From Bacteroides sp. 224 (GTDB lineage Bacteria > Bacteroidota > Bacteroidia > Bacteroidales > Bacteroidaceae): 52,992 nt of DNA. Positions 25,648-34,974 of this stretch are shown here, one piece after another. The DNA is taken from positions 1 to 52,992 of the forward strand of contig NZ_QVMK01000038.1 of the NCBI RefSeq assembly GCF_010500995.1, written 5' to 3'. Position 1 is the stretch's first letter. Each line of letters starts with the position of its first letter. The notes under the pieces were generated by a model that was given only the letters and a program-made list of their open reading frames with translations, was not told the origin of the DNA and did not search any database. A program made the translations under genes and the position numbers.

Positions 25648-26544
25648 TCATCTTAATCTCAAATAATCTCCTACCGCAGGTAGATAATCGGCGGTTTTAT
25701 TATTCATTTTATACAGATATTTCAGACGTACACCATACTTCTGGGAAATAGAGTGCATAGAGTCGCCCGTTTTCACCACATATACTGTGTATCCATTATC
25801 TGCTTTTTTCTTCTTCTGACAAAGATAAACGATATCGCCGGCTACCAAAGTATATTCTTTAAACAAATCATTGTATTTAATCAGTTTCTTTTTGCTGATA
25901 TCGAATTCAGCCTCAAGAGCTTCGAAAGTATCTCCATAACGTGCTACCACATAAGCCATACCATTTGCCTTATATACCTGATGTGGGTTTACTACAATTT
26001 TTTCCTTCTCTTTCTTGCCATTCTTACCCTTCTGATCATACAGATAGAGTTCATAATCTTCAATAATAGTAATCAAACGATTAGCATAAGAAGGGTCGGT
26101 TGCATAACCTGCTTTTTTCAATCCCTTTGCCCATCCTTCATAATCTGTTACATCTAAGTTAAACAGAAAAGCATAACGGGCACCACTGGTAAGAAAAATG
26201 GAATGGTCTTCATAAGAGTCGCTTACATTTTTATAAGCCCGGAAACATTCATTGCGGGCATCGTCATGATGCTTCACCGTTTTTCCTGTCCAACTACTTC
26301 CGCACTTAATACCAAAATGGTTATTACTTTCTTTAGCCAGTGCACTCTGTCCGGCACCACTTTCAAGCAGTCCTTGTGCCAGCGTTATACTGGCCGGAAT
26401 TTTATGTAACTTCATTTGTTCCACGGCTATGTCACCATACTTTTCAACATACGCCACAAACACAGCACTCTTATATTGAGCATGAATATGGAGCGAAAAA
26501 ATAAGCAACAATGCAGATAATAGGATTGAGGGTTTCTTATACAT
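25648..26544 (-). CDS. exported glucosaminidase with two LysM domains
   Basis: A 298-residue peptidoglycan hydrolase: signal peptide (residues 1-22), a GH73-type N-acetylglucosaminidase domain (about 25-165), a basic linker (KGKNGKKEKEK) and two LysM repeats (about 203-248 and 252-298). The catalytic Glu is in LAQGLLESGAGQS (about residue 61). LysM units bind glycan and hold the enzyme on the wall in the periplasm. Likely jobs are wall remodelling or cell separation. It is a single gene, convergent with the efflux operon. Confidence 0.92.
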   Translation of the reverse strand: MYKKPSILLSALLLIFSLHIHAQYKSAVFVAYVEKYGDIAVEQMKLHKIPASITLAQGLLESGAGQSALAKESNNHFGIKCGSSWTGKTVKHHDDARNECFRAYKNVSDSYEDHSIFLTSGARYAFLFNLDVTDYEGWAKGLKKAGYATDPSYANRLITIIEDYELYLYDQKGKNGKKEKEKIVVNPHQVYKANGMAYVVARYGDTFEALEAEFDISKKKLIKYNDLFKEYTLVAGDIVYLCQKKKKADNGYTVYVVKTGDSMHSISQKYGVRLKYLYKMNNKTADYLPAVGDYLRLR

Positions 26545-26706
26545 ATTTTAATGATCTTTTGTGTATTTACAAAAGTCATAAAAATAATTGGGAATACAAA
26601 GAGCCTGTTTACATTTTCCACAGAATAATTATTGTAAAAATGTTGAATATGCGGTTGAATAAGCAAAAGAAATCCGCAAAACAGTAGATTATGTTCTACT
26701 CTTTTT

Positions 26707-26714
26707 TAACTTTG
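26707..26714 (+). promoter_or_regulatory. candidate -7 element for cdd
   Basis: TAACTTTG matches TAnnTTTG, 24 bases before the cdd ATG. No good -33 TTTG lies at the expected distance. Confidence 0.5.
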
Positions 26715-26738
26715 TGATATTATACAATCATTTTAGCT

Positions 26739-27218
26739 ATGAAGAATTTAACTATCAGTGCTGTTATAAAAGTCTATACATTCGATGAGCTAAGCGAATC
26801 CGATCGGGCATTGGTTGTTGCAGCCAAAGAAGCAACCAAGAAAAGTTATTCGCCTTATTCCAAATTTGCTGTGGGCGCTGCTGCTCGTTTAAAGAATGGA
26901 ATAGTAGTTACAGGAAGCAATCAGGAAAATGCAGCTTATCCATCCGGACTATGTGCCGAAAGAACCACGTTGTTTTATGCCAATTCCGAGTATCCGGATC
27001 AGCCGGTAGAAACACTGGCGGTAGCTGCGCGTACGGAAAAAGACTTTATCCCCTCTCCTATTCCGCCTTGCGGAGCTTGTCGGCAGGTAATGCTCGAAAC
27101 GGAGAAAAGATATAATCATCCATTCCGTATCTTATTATATGGAAAGGAAGAAACGTACGAGATTAGGCATGTAGGAGATTTGCTGCCTTTGTCTTTTGAT
27201 AAATCGGCGATGGAATAA
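26739..27218 (+). CDS. cdd: cytidine deaminase
   Basis: A 159-residue pyrimidine salvage enzyme that converts cytidine and deoxycytidine to uridine and deoxyuridine. Zinc and catalytic residues are in PSGLCAERTTLFY (Cys72 and Glu74) and PPCGACRQV (Cys111 and Cys114); the substrate-binding NQENAAYPSG is present. It is about 25 residues longer than the classic bacterial tetrameric form, from an N-terminal extension that is common in Bacteroidetes copies. Cytosolic, single gene. Confidence 0.95.
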   Translation: MKNLTISAVIKVYTFDELSESDRALVVAAKEATKKSYSPYSKFAVGAAARLKNGIVVTGSNQENAAYPSGLCAERTTLFYANSEYPDQPVETLAVAARTEKDFIPSPIPPCGACRQVMLETEKRYNHPFRILLYGKEETYEIRHVGDLLPLSFDKSAME

Positions 27219-27225
27219 TTGCGTA

Positions 27226-27288
27226 GAGACGCACGGCGTGCGTCTCATTATATATCATGTTGGTTTTGAGACGCACGGCGTGCGTCTC
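27226..27288. repeat. double copy of a GAGACGCACG palindrome
   Basis: Two identical 21-base palindromes (27226-27246 and 27268-27288), GAGACGCACG-G-CGTGCGTCTC, are separated by 21 bases and flanked by TA/TA, so each can fold alone or pair with the other. They fill the gap between convergent cdd and the Fe-dehydrogenase gene and touch the latter's stop. They could terminate both transcripts. Similar GTAGAGACGCACG elements are, to my recollection, dispersed repeats in other bacteria. Confidence 0.9.
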
Positions 27289-28445
27289 TACAAAGCAATC
27301 TGCAAAATCTCCCTCACCCTATCAGGAGTTATATCTTGTTTTTCTCCAAGCATCCAGCCTCTTTCTTCAAAGCGTTTTGCAATAGGTTCTATTATATCTT
27401 CTCCCAAACCATATTCAGATAGCTTGGTGCGTACTCCTAAAGACTGAAAGAAAGTTTCCATAGCATGAATGGTTTGTTCAATCTTCTCTTCCGTACTTCC
27501 GGAATTGATATTGAACACCCGCTCACCCATTTGAAGCAGTTTTTCTTTCTTATTTTCTTTCATCACACGCGCTAAGGCAGGCAGTACAATGGCTAAAGTT
27601 TCTGCATGCGCCAATCCATGAAAAGCTGTGATTTCATGACCAATCATGTGCGTAGCCCAATCTTGAGGCACACCCACGGCAATCAATCCATTTAATGCCA
27701 TAGTAGCCGTCCACATTATATTAGCCCTCAGGTCATAATCGTGGGGGGCATTTAAAACTTTAGTGCCATTTTCAACCAGCGTTAAAAGAATAGCCTCAGC
27801 ATATCTATCTTGTATAGGAGCATTAACCGGATAAGTAAGATACTGTTCGCACACATGCACAAAAGCATCTATAATACCATTTGCCGTCTGATTATCCGGT
27901 AAAGAATAAGTAGTTTCGGGATCTAAAACCGAAAACTGAGGGAAAACCAAAGGAGAATTAAAAGCCAATTTTTCCTGAGTAGATGCCTTGGTTATAACAG
28001 CACCACTATTCATCTCAGATCCCGTAGCCGGCAATGTCATTACGCAAGCCAAAGGCAACGCTTTACGAACAGGAGCTCTTTTCGCCAGAATATCCCAGGC
28101 ATCTCCTTTAAAGCAAGCAGCCGCAGCAATAAATTTAGTTGCATCGAGCACAGATCCTCCACCTACGGCCAACAGAAAAGAGATTTTACTTCTGTTAATC
28201 TCTTCTACCGCACGCATACAAGTTTCATAATGAGGATTGGCTTCTATGCCGGCAAATTCCGTCCATTCATATCCTGTCAATGCATCTCTAACTTGGTCAT
28301 ACACTCCATTTCTTCTAATACTTCCACCTCCGTAAATTACCAACACGCGAGATTTGAGGGGAATTTCTTTCTTTAATTGGGCAATCATACCCTTTCCAAA
28401 GAGTATCTTTACCGGGTTATAATATGAAAAATTATCCATAATCAT
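27288..28445 (-). CDS. iron-containing alcohol dehydrogenase
   Basis: A 385-residue type III (Fe-dependent) alcohol dehydrogenase, similar in length and opening (YYNPVKILFGKGMIAQL) to the NAD(P)H-butanol dehydrogenase group YqdH/BdhA. The nucleotide loop is AVGGGSVLDATK (about 97-108); metal ligands should be Asp and three His in GIIDAFVHVCEQ and HGLAHAETLA. Likely function is aldehyde reduction or alcohol oxidation in fermentation; the substrate cannot be told. The start may be Met1 or Met3. Confidence 0.92.
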   Translation of the reverse strand: MIMDNFSYYNPVKILFGKGMIAQLKKEIPLKSRVLVIYGGGSIRRNGVYDQVRDALTGYEWTEFAGIEANPHYETCMRAVEEINRSKISFLLAVGGGSVLDATKFIAAAACFKGDAWDILAKRAPVRKALPLACVMTLPATGSEMNSGAVITKASTQEKLAFNSPLVFPQFSVLDPETTYSLPDNQTANGIIDAFVHVCEQYLTYPVNAPIQDRYAEAILLTLVENGTKVLNAPHDYDLRANIMWTATMALNGLIAVGVPQDWATHMIGHEITAFHGLAHAETLAIVLPALARVMKENKKEKLLQMGERVFNINSGSTEEKIEQTIHAMETFFQSLGVRTKLSEYGLGEDIIEPIAKRFEERGWMLGEKQDITPDRVREILQIAL

Positions 28446-28469
28446 TATTTTTAGTTTAGTCGTTCCCTA

Positions 28470-28477
28470 CAAAAGTA
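28470..28477 (-). promoter_or_regulatory. candidate -7 element for the Fe-dehydrogenase gene
   Basis: CAAAAGTA on the plus strand reads TACTTTTG on the minus strand, a TAnnTTTG match 25 bases upstream of the first ATG. No -33 TTTG is visible. Confidence 0.5.
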
Positions 28478-28677
28478 AAATTATTTTCTGTGAATACTAT
28501 TAAATATTTATATTTATTTGTTAGATTTGCAGTCTAATTATGTAACTATTCCAATGAGAATGTAAAAAACACCTCCTCTTATCACTTCTTTTTAATTGTC
28601 ATCTTTGGCAATTGCATTTGTGTTTTCTTCCGAAGGCTCAAGCTTTCAGTATTTATTTTCAATTCTTATTTTACAAC

Positions 28678-30276
28678 ATGTCGTACATTACTATTCAGCG
28701 TATTGCATACATGCATGCCGACAAAGATATTTTGTTTGGCAATATCAACTTATCAGTTAATAAAGGAGAAAAGGTTGCATTAGTAGGCAACAACGGTAGC
28801 GGAAAATCCACCTTATTAAAGATCATTGCCGGTCGGTTAAAAGCATCCGAAGGAACTGTTATGATTCCTTCCTCAGGTCTTTATTATGTACCTCAGCATT
28901 TTGGTCAGTACAACGAAATGACTATAGCTCAGGCATTACAGGTTGAGGATAAGCTCCAAGCATTACAAGCTATTCTAAAAGGCGAAACCGATGAAAAACT
29001 CTATGATATCCTGAATGATGATTGGAATATCGAAGAGCGTATCCATGCAGCACTATCTACATGGGGGTTAGCGTCTTTCGATCTTTCTCATCCGATGCAA
29101 ACACTTAGCGGCGGAGAAAAAACAAAGGTATTTCTTGCCGGTATGGAGATTCATGCCGAATCTGTTATTTTGTTGGATGAGCCTACCAATCATTTGGATT
29201 ACTCGTATCGACAGAAGCTTTACAGTTATATTCAGTCAAGTCGGTCAACTATGATGATAGTGAGCCACGATAGGACATTACTGAATCTTTTGTCTGTAAC
29301 CTGCGAACTTAGCGCCAATGGCATTACTGTTTATGGAGGGAACTATGAATTTTACAAAGAGCAGAAATCCATCGCTTTACAAGCTTTGCAGCAAAAGTTA
29401 GAAGAGAAAGAAAAGCAATTCCGCCTGGCTCAGAAAACAGCCAGAGAAGCTGCAGAGCGCCAACAAAAGCACGATGTACGTGGCGAAAAGCACAACATCA
29501 AAAAAGGCGTATCGCGCATTGCTATGGGAAACCTGAAAAGCAAGGCAGAAAACAGTACAGCCAAACTGAAAGGAATACATACCGAAAAGGTAGAATCCAT
29601 TCAAGGAGAAGTCAGGCAACTGCGTACCTCTATACCTATGTCGAGTGTATTAAAGACGGATTTCAATTCCTCTTCTTTACACACCGGAAAGGTATTGGTT
29701 ACAGCACAAGAAATAAATTTCGGTTACCATAACACGCCACTCTGGAAAGAGCCTTTAAGTTTTCAAATCAGAAGCGGCGACCGCATTGCCATTAGCGGCA
29801 ACAATGGAAGCGGAAAAACCACCCTCTTGAAACTCATTACCGGAAAATTAACGCCAACCGCGGGAGTAATCACCAGAGCCGATCAGTTGAGTTATGTATA
29901 TATGGATCAGGAATATTCAATTATTCAGGCAGAAAAGAGTATTCTGGAACAGGCGGAATCTTTCAATCTCATTCCGTTGCCCGACCATGAGTTAAAAACC
30001 ATACTTAACAGGTTTCTTTTTCCTGCCGATGTATGGAATAAACCTTGCAACAAACTAAGTGGAGGCGAGAAAATGAGACTTGCATTCTGCTGCCTGATGA
30101 TTAGCAATAACACCCCGGATATTTTCATTCTGGATGAACCGACTAATAACCTGGATATTCAAAACATCGAAATGATTACTTCAACGATTAAGCAGTATAC
30201 AGGAACAGTGATTGTGATATCTCATGATAAGTATTTTATGAACGAGATTGGAGTTGATAGAGGGATTGATATTTAA
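28678..30276 (+). CDS. ABC-F type ATPase
   Basis: A 532-residue protein with two ABC cassettes and no membrane segments, the ABC-F layout. The ATG at 28678 is preferred over 28612 because the preceding 22 residues have no family counterpart and the sequence from there (MSYITIQRIAYMHAD) is a normal ABC-F start. Walker A: GNNGSGKST in cassette one and GNNGSGKTT in cassette two; signatures LSGGEKTK and LSGGEKMR; Walker B ILLDEPTNHLD and FILDEPTNNLD. A charged coiled-coil linker (about 220-290) joins the cassettes. ABC-F proteins act on the ribosome or in antibiotic protection; which is not determinable here. Confidence 0.93.
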   Translation: MSYITIQRIAYMHADKDILFGNINLSVNKGEKVALVGNNGSGKSTLLKIIAGRLKASEGTVMIPSSGLYYVPQHFGQYNEMTIAQALQVEDKLQALQAILKGETDEKLYDILNDDWNIEERIHAALSTWGLASFDLSHPMQTLSGGEKTKVFLAGMEIHAESVILLDEPTNHLDYSYRQKLYSYIQSSRSTMMIVSHDRTLLNLLSVTCELSANGITVYGGNYEFYKEQKSIALQALQQKLEEKEKQFRLAQKTAREAAERQQKHDVRGEKHNIKKGVSRIAMGNLKSKAENSTAKLKGIHTEKVESIQGEVRQLRTSIPMSSVLKTDFNSSSLHTGKVLVTAQEINFGYHNTPLWKEPLSFQIRSGDRIAISGNNGSGKTTLLKLITGKLTPTAGVITRADQLSYVYMDQEYSIIQAEKSILEQAESFNLIPLPDHELKTILNRFLFPADVWNKPCNKLSGGEKMRLAFCCLMISNNTPDIFILDEPTNNLDIQNIEMITSTIKQYTGTVIVISHDKYFMNEIGVDRGIDI

Positions 30277-30320
30277 TTTCCTTACATTTGCATCAAAATT
30301 TGAACTACATACAAGCTAAG

Positions 30321-31097
30321 ATGAATACGTTACCATCAACCTGGTGGTTTATTTTCCATAACGACCAGCTATTACTTGAGAAAAAAGACGGATCTTACAC
30401 TATACCCCGCCAACAGGAAATTCCTGTAACTGCTACTGAAAGCATTATACATGAAATTTCTACTCTCGACAACAGTTCTTGCAAAGCATTGGTTGTTCCA
30501 TCTTCTATTGAGGATAACAACCAATACTTAATGGTGGACTTACGCAGTTCTTACGACTATCTACCGGAAGCCCTGTACAACATGGCGGGCAAAGCCAGCG
30601 AAATATTATATTGGGACAAAACAAGTACCTATTGCCCGGTATGCGGAACTCAAACGAAGCAATTCATGCCCATCGCCAAAAAGTGTCCGACTTGCAGTTT
30701 TGAGATGTTTCCTGCTATTTCCACAGCCATCTTGGCACTGGTTCGGAAAGGAGATTCTGTTTTATTGGTTCGTGCCCGTAACTTCAGAGGTCCTTTTCAT
30801 GGTCTTGTTGCCGGATTTTTGGAAACAGGAGAAAGCCTGGAAGAATGTGCGCAACGAGAAGTTCTGGAAGAAACCGGATTAACCATCAAAAACGTAACCT
30901 ACTTTGGGAGTCAGCCGTGGCCCTTCCCCAGTGGCTTAATGGTAGGCTTTATTGCCGATTACGAAAGCGGGGAAATTCAATTGCAAGAAGAAGAATTAAC
31001 CTCGGCTGCATTTTATTCCAAAGATAATCTGCCCGAACTGCCCCGCAAGCTTAGTTTGGCTCGTAAAATGATTGATTGGTGGTTAGAGAATAGCTAA
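30321..31097 (+). CDS. nudC: NAD+ diphosphatase (NudC family)
   Basis: A 258-residue Nudix hydrolase. The ATG at 30321 is preferred over 30288 because MNTLPSTWWFIFHNDQLLL is a natural beginning of the family. A zinc-ribbon CPVCG...CPTC (about 105-128) precedes the Nudix box GFLETGESLEECAQREVLEETGL-type motif, seen as GESLEECAQREVLEETG, and the NudC hallmark SQPWPFPSGLM. It splits NADH/NAD into NMN and AMP; in bacteria NudC also removes NAD caps from RNA. It converges with hydF, overlapping it by 4 bases. Confidence 0.95.
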   Translation: MNTLPSTWWFIFHNDQLLLEKKDGSYTIPRQQEIPVTATESIIHEISTLDNSSCKALVVPSSIEDNNQYLMVDLRSSYDYLPEALYNMAGKASEILYWDKTSTYCPVCGTQTKQFMPIAKKCPTCSFEMFPAISTAILALVRKGDSVLLVRARNFRGPFHGLVAGFLETGESLEECAQREVLEETGLTIKNVTYFGSQPWPFPSGLMVGFIADYESGEIQLQEEELTSAAFYSKDNLPELPRKLSLARKMIDWWLENS

Positions 31098-32284
31098 TCC
31101 GGATAAACCACCTTATCAAGTATTCCTTTTAGGTAAGCAATTGTGATGCCATAGTTCGTTATCGGCACCTTTTGTTCTTTTGCTCTTTCTATACGGGATT
31201 TAACATAACGCTGATTAAACATGCAACCGCCGCAATGAATAATCAGATGATACGGAGAAAGATCTTGAGGAAAATCGGTGCCGCCAACGATATCTATACC
31301 CAACCCGCTTCCCAAACGTTTCCGAAGCATGGCAGGAATCTTTACCCTTCCTATATCTTCGCTTAAGGGTGCATGAGTACATGCCTCGGCTATTAAAATC
31401 CGGGATTGTTCGGTTAATGTATTTATGGTATGTGCTCCACGTATAAATTCCTTTATATCTCCCTTGTAATGAGCAAATAACACAGAGAAGGATGTCAATT
31501 TGCTATTTGCAGGAGTTAGACGACTCACTTCCTCAAAAGCCTGAGAGTCTGTAATAACTAATGCCGGAGGATTCTTTAATGAGTCGATGGCTCTTGACAT
31601 CTGAGTAACTGTGGTATTCACTATTACACAATCCTTATCCAATAATTCACGAATGGTTTGTACCTGCGGTAAAATCAATCTGCCGCGTGGTGCTTGCGCA
31701 TCTTGTGGCATCACTAACATTACCACATCTCCGGGCAACACCAGATTGCCTGTTATTGTATTTACAGATTCGAGGTTTCTTTGTATCTTTATAATAGCCT
31801 GAATGAGTTCCTCTTTCCCTTCTCCTGTTTTAGCATTAACAACAACTGCATCTGCATGAGTTGTTTGTTTTATGGCATCAATAACCTCCTGTGGATTTAA
31901 TTTCTCATTATGCTGATTTACCACAACCAGAACAGGAGTACCTCTTTGAATAAACTTATTTATCCAAACTATTTCCTCAGAAACATTAGTATCAGTACAT
32001 ACAATCAGAGCGACATCTGTTTTCTCAATAGCCAATTGCGTTTTACTTAAACGTTCGGGAGCTAAATTACTTGCATCATCAAAGCCGGCTGTATCCATAA
32101 ACAGGCACGGACCTAACCCAGCTATTTCCATGCTTTTAGTTACAAGGTCGGTAGTAGTACCCGCTATTTCCGATACAATGGCTGTGTATTGCCCGGTTAT
32201 AGCATTAATCAGTGATGATTTCCCACTATTGCATTTACCAAACAGCCCGATGTGTAATCTATCCGATTGAGGTGTATGATTCAT
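31094..32284 (-). CDS. hydF: [FeFe]-hydrogenase maturation GTPase HydF
   Basis: A 396-residue scaffold protein. N-terminal GTPase domain: Walker A GKCNSGKSS (about 15-23) and DTAGFDD. C-terminal [4Fe-4S] site: CTH near residue 301 and HCGGC near 352, the CxH...HCxxC layout of HydF. It receives the iron-carbonyl cluster from HydE/HydG and gives it to the hydrogenase. It is last in the hydE-hydG-hydF operon; its ATG overlaps the hydG stop by 4 bases. Confidence 0.95.
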   Translation of the reverse strand: MNHTPQSDRLHIGLFGKCNSGKSSLINAITGQYTAIVSEIAGTTTDLVTKSMEIAGLGPCLFMDTAGFDDASNLAPERLSKTQLAIEKTDVALIVCTDTNVSEEIVWINKFIQRGTPVLVVVNQHNEKLNPQEVIDAIKQTTHADAVVVNAKTGEGKEELIQAIIKIQRNLESVNTITGNLVLPGDVVMLVMPQDAQAPRGRLILPQVQTIRELLDKDCVIVNTTVTQMSRAIDSLKNPPALVITDSQAFEEVSRLTPANSKLTSFSVLFAHYKGDIKEFIRGAHTINTLTEQSRILIAEACTHAPLSEDIGRVKIPAMLRKRLGSGLGIDIVGGTDFPQDLSPYHLIIHCGGCMFNQRYVKSRIERAKEQKVPITNYGITIAYLKGILDKVVYPD

Positions 32285-33612
32285 CGTTTACATTCGTCTA
32301 TTAGTTTCTCTCCCTTTATTCGCGTCTCGTCCGAGGCATAATCTTTCAGATATTCCTTTAGCGTGATTAATGCATTGGCCGTGCAGTTTTTGGCTATTAA
32401 GCCATTCTTTACCATAGACATAAAACGTCCTCCTGTGCGTCCGGAGCTATAGCAAGCTGTACAAAAGCTGGGTATATATCCTAAATCGAGCAACCAGTTT
32501 ACAATTTCATCTAAACTTCGCTGATCGCTGATGTCAAATTGAGCCGTTTCATTTGCCTGATGTTCTTCTTCGTAACCACCCACACTGGTATGCGAGCCTC
32601 CACTAATTTGAGAGATTCCTAATGCAAGTGCTTTCTCGCGCATCGTTTGCGATTCTCTGGTCGAGACAATCATTCCGGTATAAGGAACTGCTATTCGAAT
32701 AACTGCAACTATTTTCTGAAAGATGTCATCCGGAATGCCATACTCAAAAAGGGTGGTATCAATCGTATCTGCCGGACAAATGCGGGGTACACTAATGGTA
32801 TGAGGACCTACTCCCCACACGGCTTCAAGATGTTCTGCATGCATTAGCAACCCAACAAAATCATACTGATAATCGCTAAGACCAAACAATACACCAAGAC
32901 CTACATCGTCAATTCCTCCTTCCATGGCACGATCCATAGCTTCTGTATGGTAGGCATAATTACTTTTGGGTCCATGAGGATGCAATCTCTCATAGTTCTC
33001 TTTCTGATAGGTTTCCTGAAAAAGAATATAAGTGCCTATCTCGGCTTCTTTCAATTTCTGATAGTTCTCAACAGTAGTAGCGGCTATATTTACATTTACC
33101 CTGCGTATGGCTCCGTTTTTATGCTTAATACTATAGATTGTTTTTATGCTTTCCAGTATATATTCGATAGGGGTTTGAGGATGCTCCCCCGATTCAATAG
33201 CCAAGCGTTTATGCCCCATATCTTGCAAAGCAATAACCTCTCTGGCTATCTCCTCTTGCGTTAGTTTAATGCGAGGCATTGTTTTGTTTTTGGCATGATA
33301 CGGGCAATACAAGCAACTATTTACACAATAGTTTGATAGATATAAAGGAGCAAACATTACAATTCTATTTCCATAGAGTTTCTCTTTAATCCGGCGTGCC
33401 AGGTCGAACATCTGTTCGTTCAAATCGGCTATATTACATTCAAGTAATACAGCAGCTTCGCGATGAGATAATCCCTGGCAATCAGCAGCTTTTTTCAACA
33501 AGCTCTCAATAAGCGTACGGTTGGTAGCGTTGGATTTAGCATATTCTATAGAGTCAATAATTTCATCATTAGCAATAAATTCTTCCGCTATCTTAGAATG
33601 GGCATTATACAT
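32281..33612 (-). CDS. hydG: [FeFe]-hydrogenase maturation radical SAM tyrosine lyase HydG
   Basis: A 443-residue radical SAM enzyme that splits tyrosine to supply CO and cyanide for the H-cluster. The SAM-cluster motif CVNSCLYC (CxxxCxxC) is at about residues 93-100. The C-terminal auxiliary cluster is seen as CTACYSSG plus a Cys 22 residues on (KNC). This C-terminal motif distinguishes HydG from ThiH. It lies between hydE (14 bases upstream) and hydF (4-base overlap). Confidence 0.95.
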   Translation of the reverse strand: MYNAHSKIAEEFIANDEIIDSIEYAKSNATNRTLIESLLKKAADCQGLSHREAAVLLECNIADLNEQMFDLARRIKEKLYGNRIVMFAPLYLSNYCVNSCLYCPYHAKNKTMPRIKLTQEEIAREVIALQDMGHKRLAIESGEHPQTPIEYILESIKTIYSIKHKNGAIRRVNVNIAATTVENYQKLKEAEIGTYILFQETYQKENYERLHPHGPKSNYAYHTEAMDRAMEGGIDDVGLGVLFGLSDYQYDFVGLLMHAEHLEAVWGVGPHTISVPRICPADTIDTTLFEYGIPDDIFQKIVAVIRIAVPYTGMIVSTRESQTMREKALALGISQISGGSHTSVGGYEEEHQANETAQFDISDQRSLDEIVNWLLDLGYIPSFCTACYSSGRTGGRFMSMVKNGLIAKNCTANALITLKEYLKDYASDETRIKGEKLIDECKR

Positions 33613-33626
33613 GGTTATATATAGAT

Positions 33627-34664
33627 TTAAGGTTCATAATCTCCCCGGTTTTCTGAAAAGAAATATCCGATGGAGTCGATTCGTTTTTTTAAGTTCTCAA
33701 TTTGTTCTTTCGTTGTTTGATGAACTGCTTCCTTATTATCGTAAATAGAATATTTCGTTTTATACTCTATAGGAAGCAGATTAGGCATAATTACATTCGC
33801 ACCTGCCAGGATTCCTTTTTCGTACCCATCATCGGCCTGTGTGGCAAGGGCTGTTGTAGCAGGAATCAGTGCCTTGGGAAACATCAACCGTACAATGGAT
33901 ATAAGCATCAAAGTAAGTAGTACACTTCCGGGAGCTTCGGAGGCAAAAGGTGTATCACGTTGAGGGATATAAGGCCCCATACCAATCATTTGCGGATTTA
34001 ATTCTTCCAGGAAAAGGATATCATCTACAAGGTGTTCTATGGTTTGACCGGGACTCCCTATCATCATGCCGGCTCCCGTTTGGAATCCAATCTTTTTCAG
34101 GGTATGCAAGCATTCGATGCGATTATCATAAGACATTACATCCGGGTGTAAATGATTATAAAGATCCCGGTTAGCAGCTTCATGCCGTAATAAATACCGA
34201 GTGGCACCTGCCTCATAAAAGGCTTGATACGACTCCTGACTTCTCTCGCCAAGCGAAAGCGTAATGGCTGCGTAAGGAAACTCCCGGTGAATAGACTTTA
34301 TCAGGTCTTCTACAATAAAGTCTTTTATGGCAAGGTCTTCTCCTCCTTGCAGTACAAATGTTCTGACTTTCAGATGATCTCCCAGCCTGCAACAATTCAG
34401 CACTTGCTCTTTCATCAGTCTGTACCGCTCTATATTGCGGTTACTTGCGCGAATACCACAATAGAAACAATTATTCCGGCAGAAGTTTGTCAGTTCTATC
34501 AGTCCTCTTAAATAAATTGCCTTGCCAAAATGGGTGATTGTAACAGAACGGGCACAATCATTGATATATGATAATAACTCCTGGTCGAAGTTCGAAAGCA
34601 GGCGTACAAGTTCTGCACGTTCCAAATGCCTTTCATAAAGCAACTGTTTTACAAGTTCTTTCAT
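33627..34664 (-). CDS. hydE: [FeFe]-hydrogenase maturation radical SAM protein HydE
   Basis: A 345-residue radical SAM protein with CRNNCFYCGIR (CxxxCxxC at about 62-69). It works on the HydG product to build the organometallic precursor of the diiron cluster. The rest is a full TIM barrel of normal length. It is the first gene of the operon hydE-hydG-hydF. HydE belongs to the same family as PylB/BioB, but the co-located hydG and hydF make HydE the clear choice. I see no hydrogenase gene within the window. Confidence 0.94.
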   Translation of the reverse strand: MKELVKQLLYERHLERAELVRLLSNFDQELLSYINDCARSVTITHFGKAIYLRGLIELTNFCRNNCFYCGIRASNRNIERYRLMKEQVLNCCRLGDHLKVRTFVLQGGEDLAIKDFIVEDLIKSIHREFPYAAITLSLGERSQESYQAFYEAGATRYLLRHEAANRDLYNHLHPDVMSYDNRIECLHTLKKIGFQTGAGMMIGSPGQTIEHLVDDILFLEELNPQMIGMGPYIPQRDTPFASEAPGSVLLTLMLISIVRLMFPKALIPATTALATQADDGYEKGILAGANVIMPNLLPIEYKTKYSIYDNKEAVHQTTKEQIENLKKRIDSIGYFFSENRGDYEP

Positions 34665-34848
34665 ATATCATTAGATTCAATTGTATGATAAAGATAATAC
34701 AATCTTATCCAAAACCTCATTTATATTCTTGAAAAATTGCAAAAAGGAAGTAAAACAGGCTTGTTTAGCCCACAAAATGGCTAATAGGGTTTCTATTTGA
34801 CAAGGGAATGTTCGTTATTAGTTTATATAAGTTTGGAAAGGATTGAAT

Positions 34849-34951
34849 TTGAACCGCAGAGTTACGCAGATTAACGCAGAGGATTAAGTTTTAGTTTTAT
34901 GCAGCATTGTATTAAAAACTCTGCGTTAATCTGCGTAACTCTGCGGTTCAA
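34849..34951. repeat. perfect 33-bp inverted repeat, GAACCGCAGAGTTACGCAG family
   Basis: Arms 34849-34881 and 34919-34951 are perfect complements over 33 bases, separated by a 37-base AT-rich loop. It sits upstream of hydE in a 696-base gap without genes. The arm wording (CTGCGTTAATCTGCGTAACT) is not a simple terminator; no U-tract follows. It is one of several long hairpin families in the window. Confidence 0.95.
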
Positions 34952-34974
34952 TATAACTCAAAAAAAGATAGATA

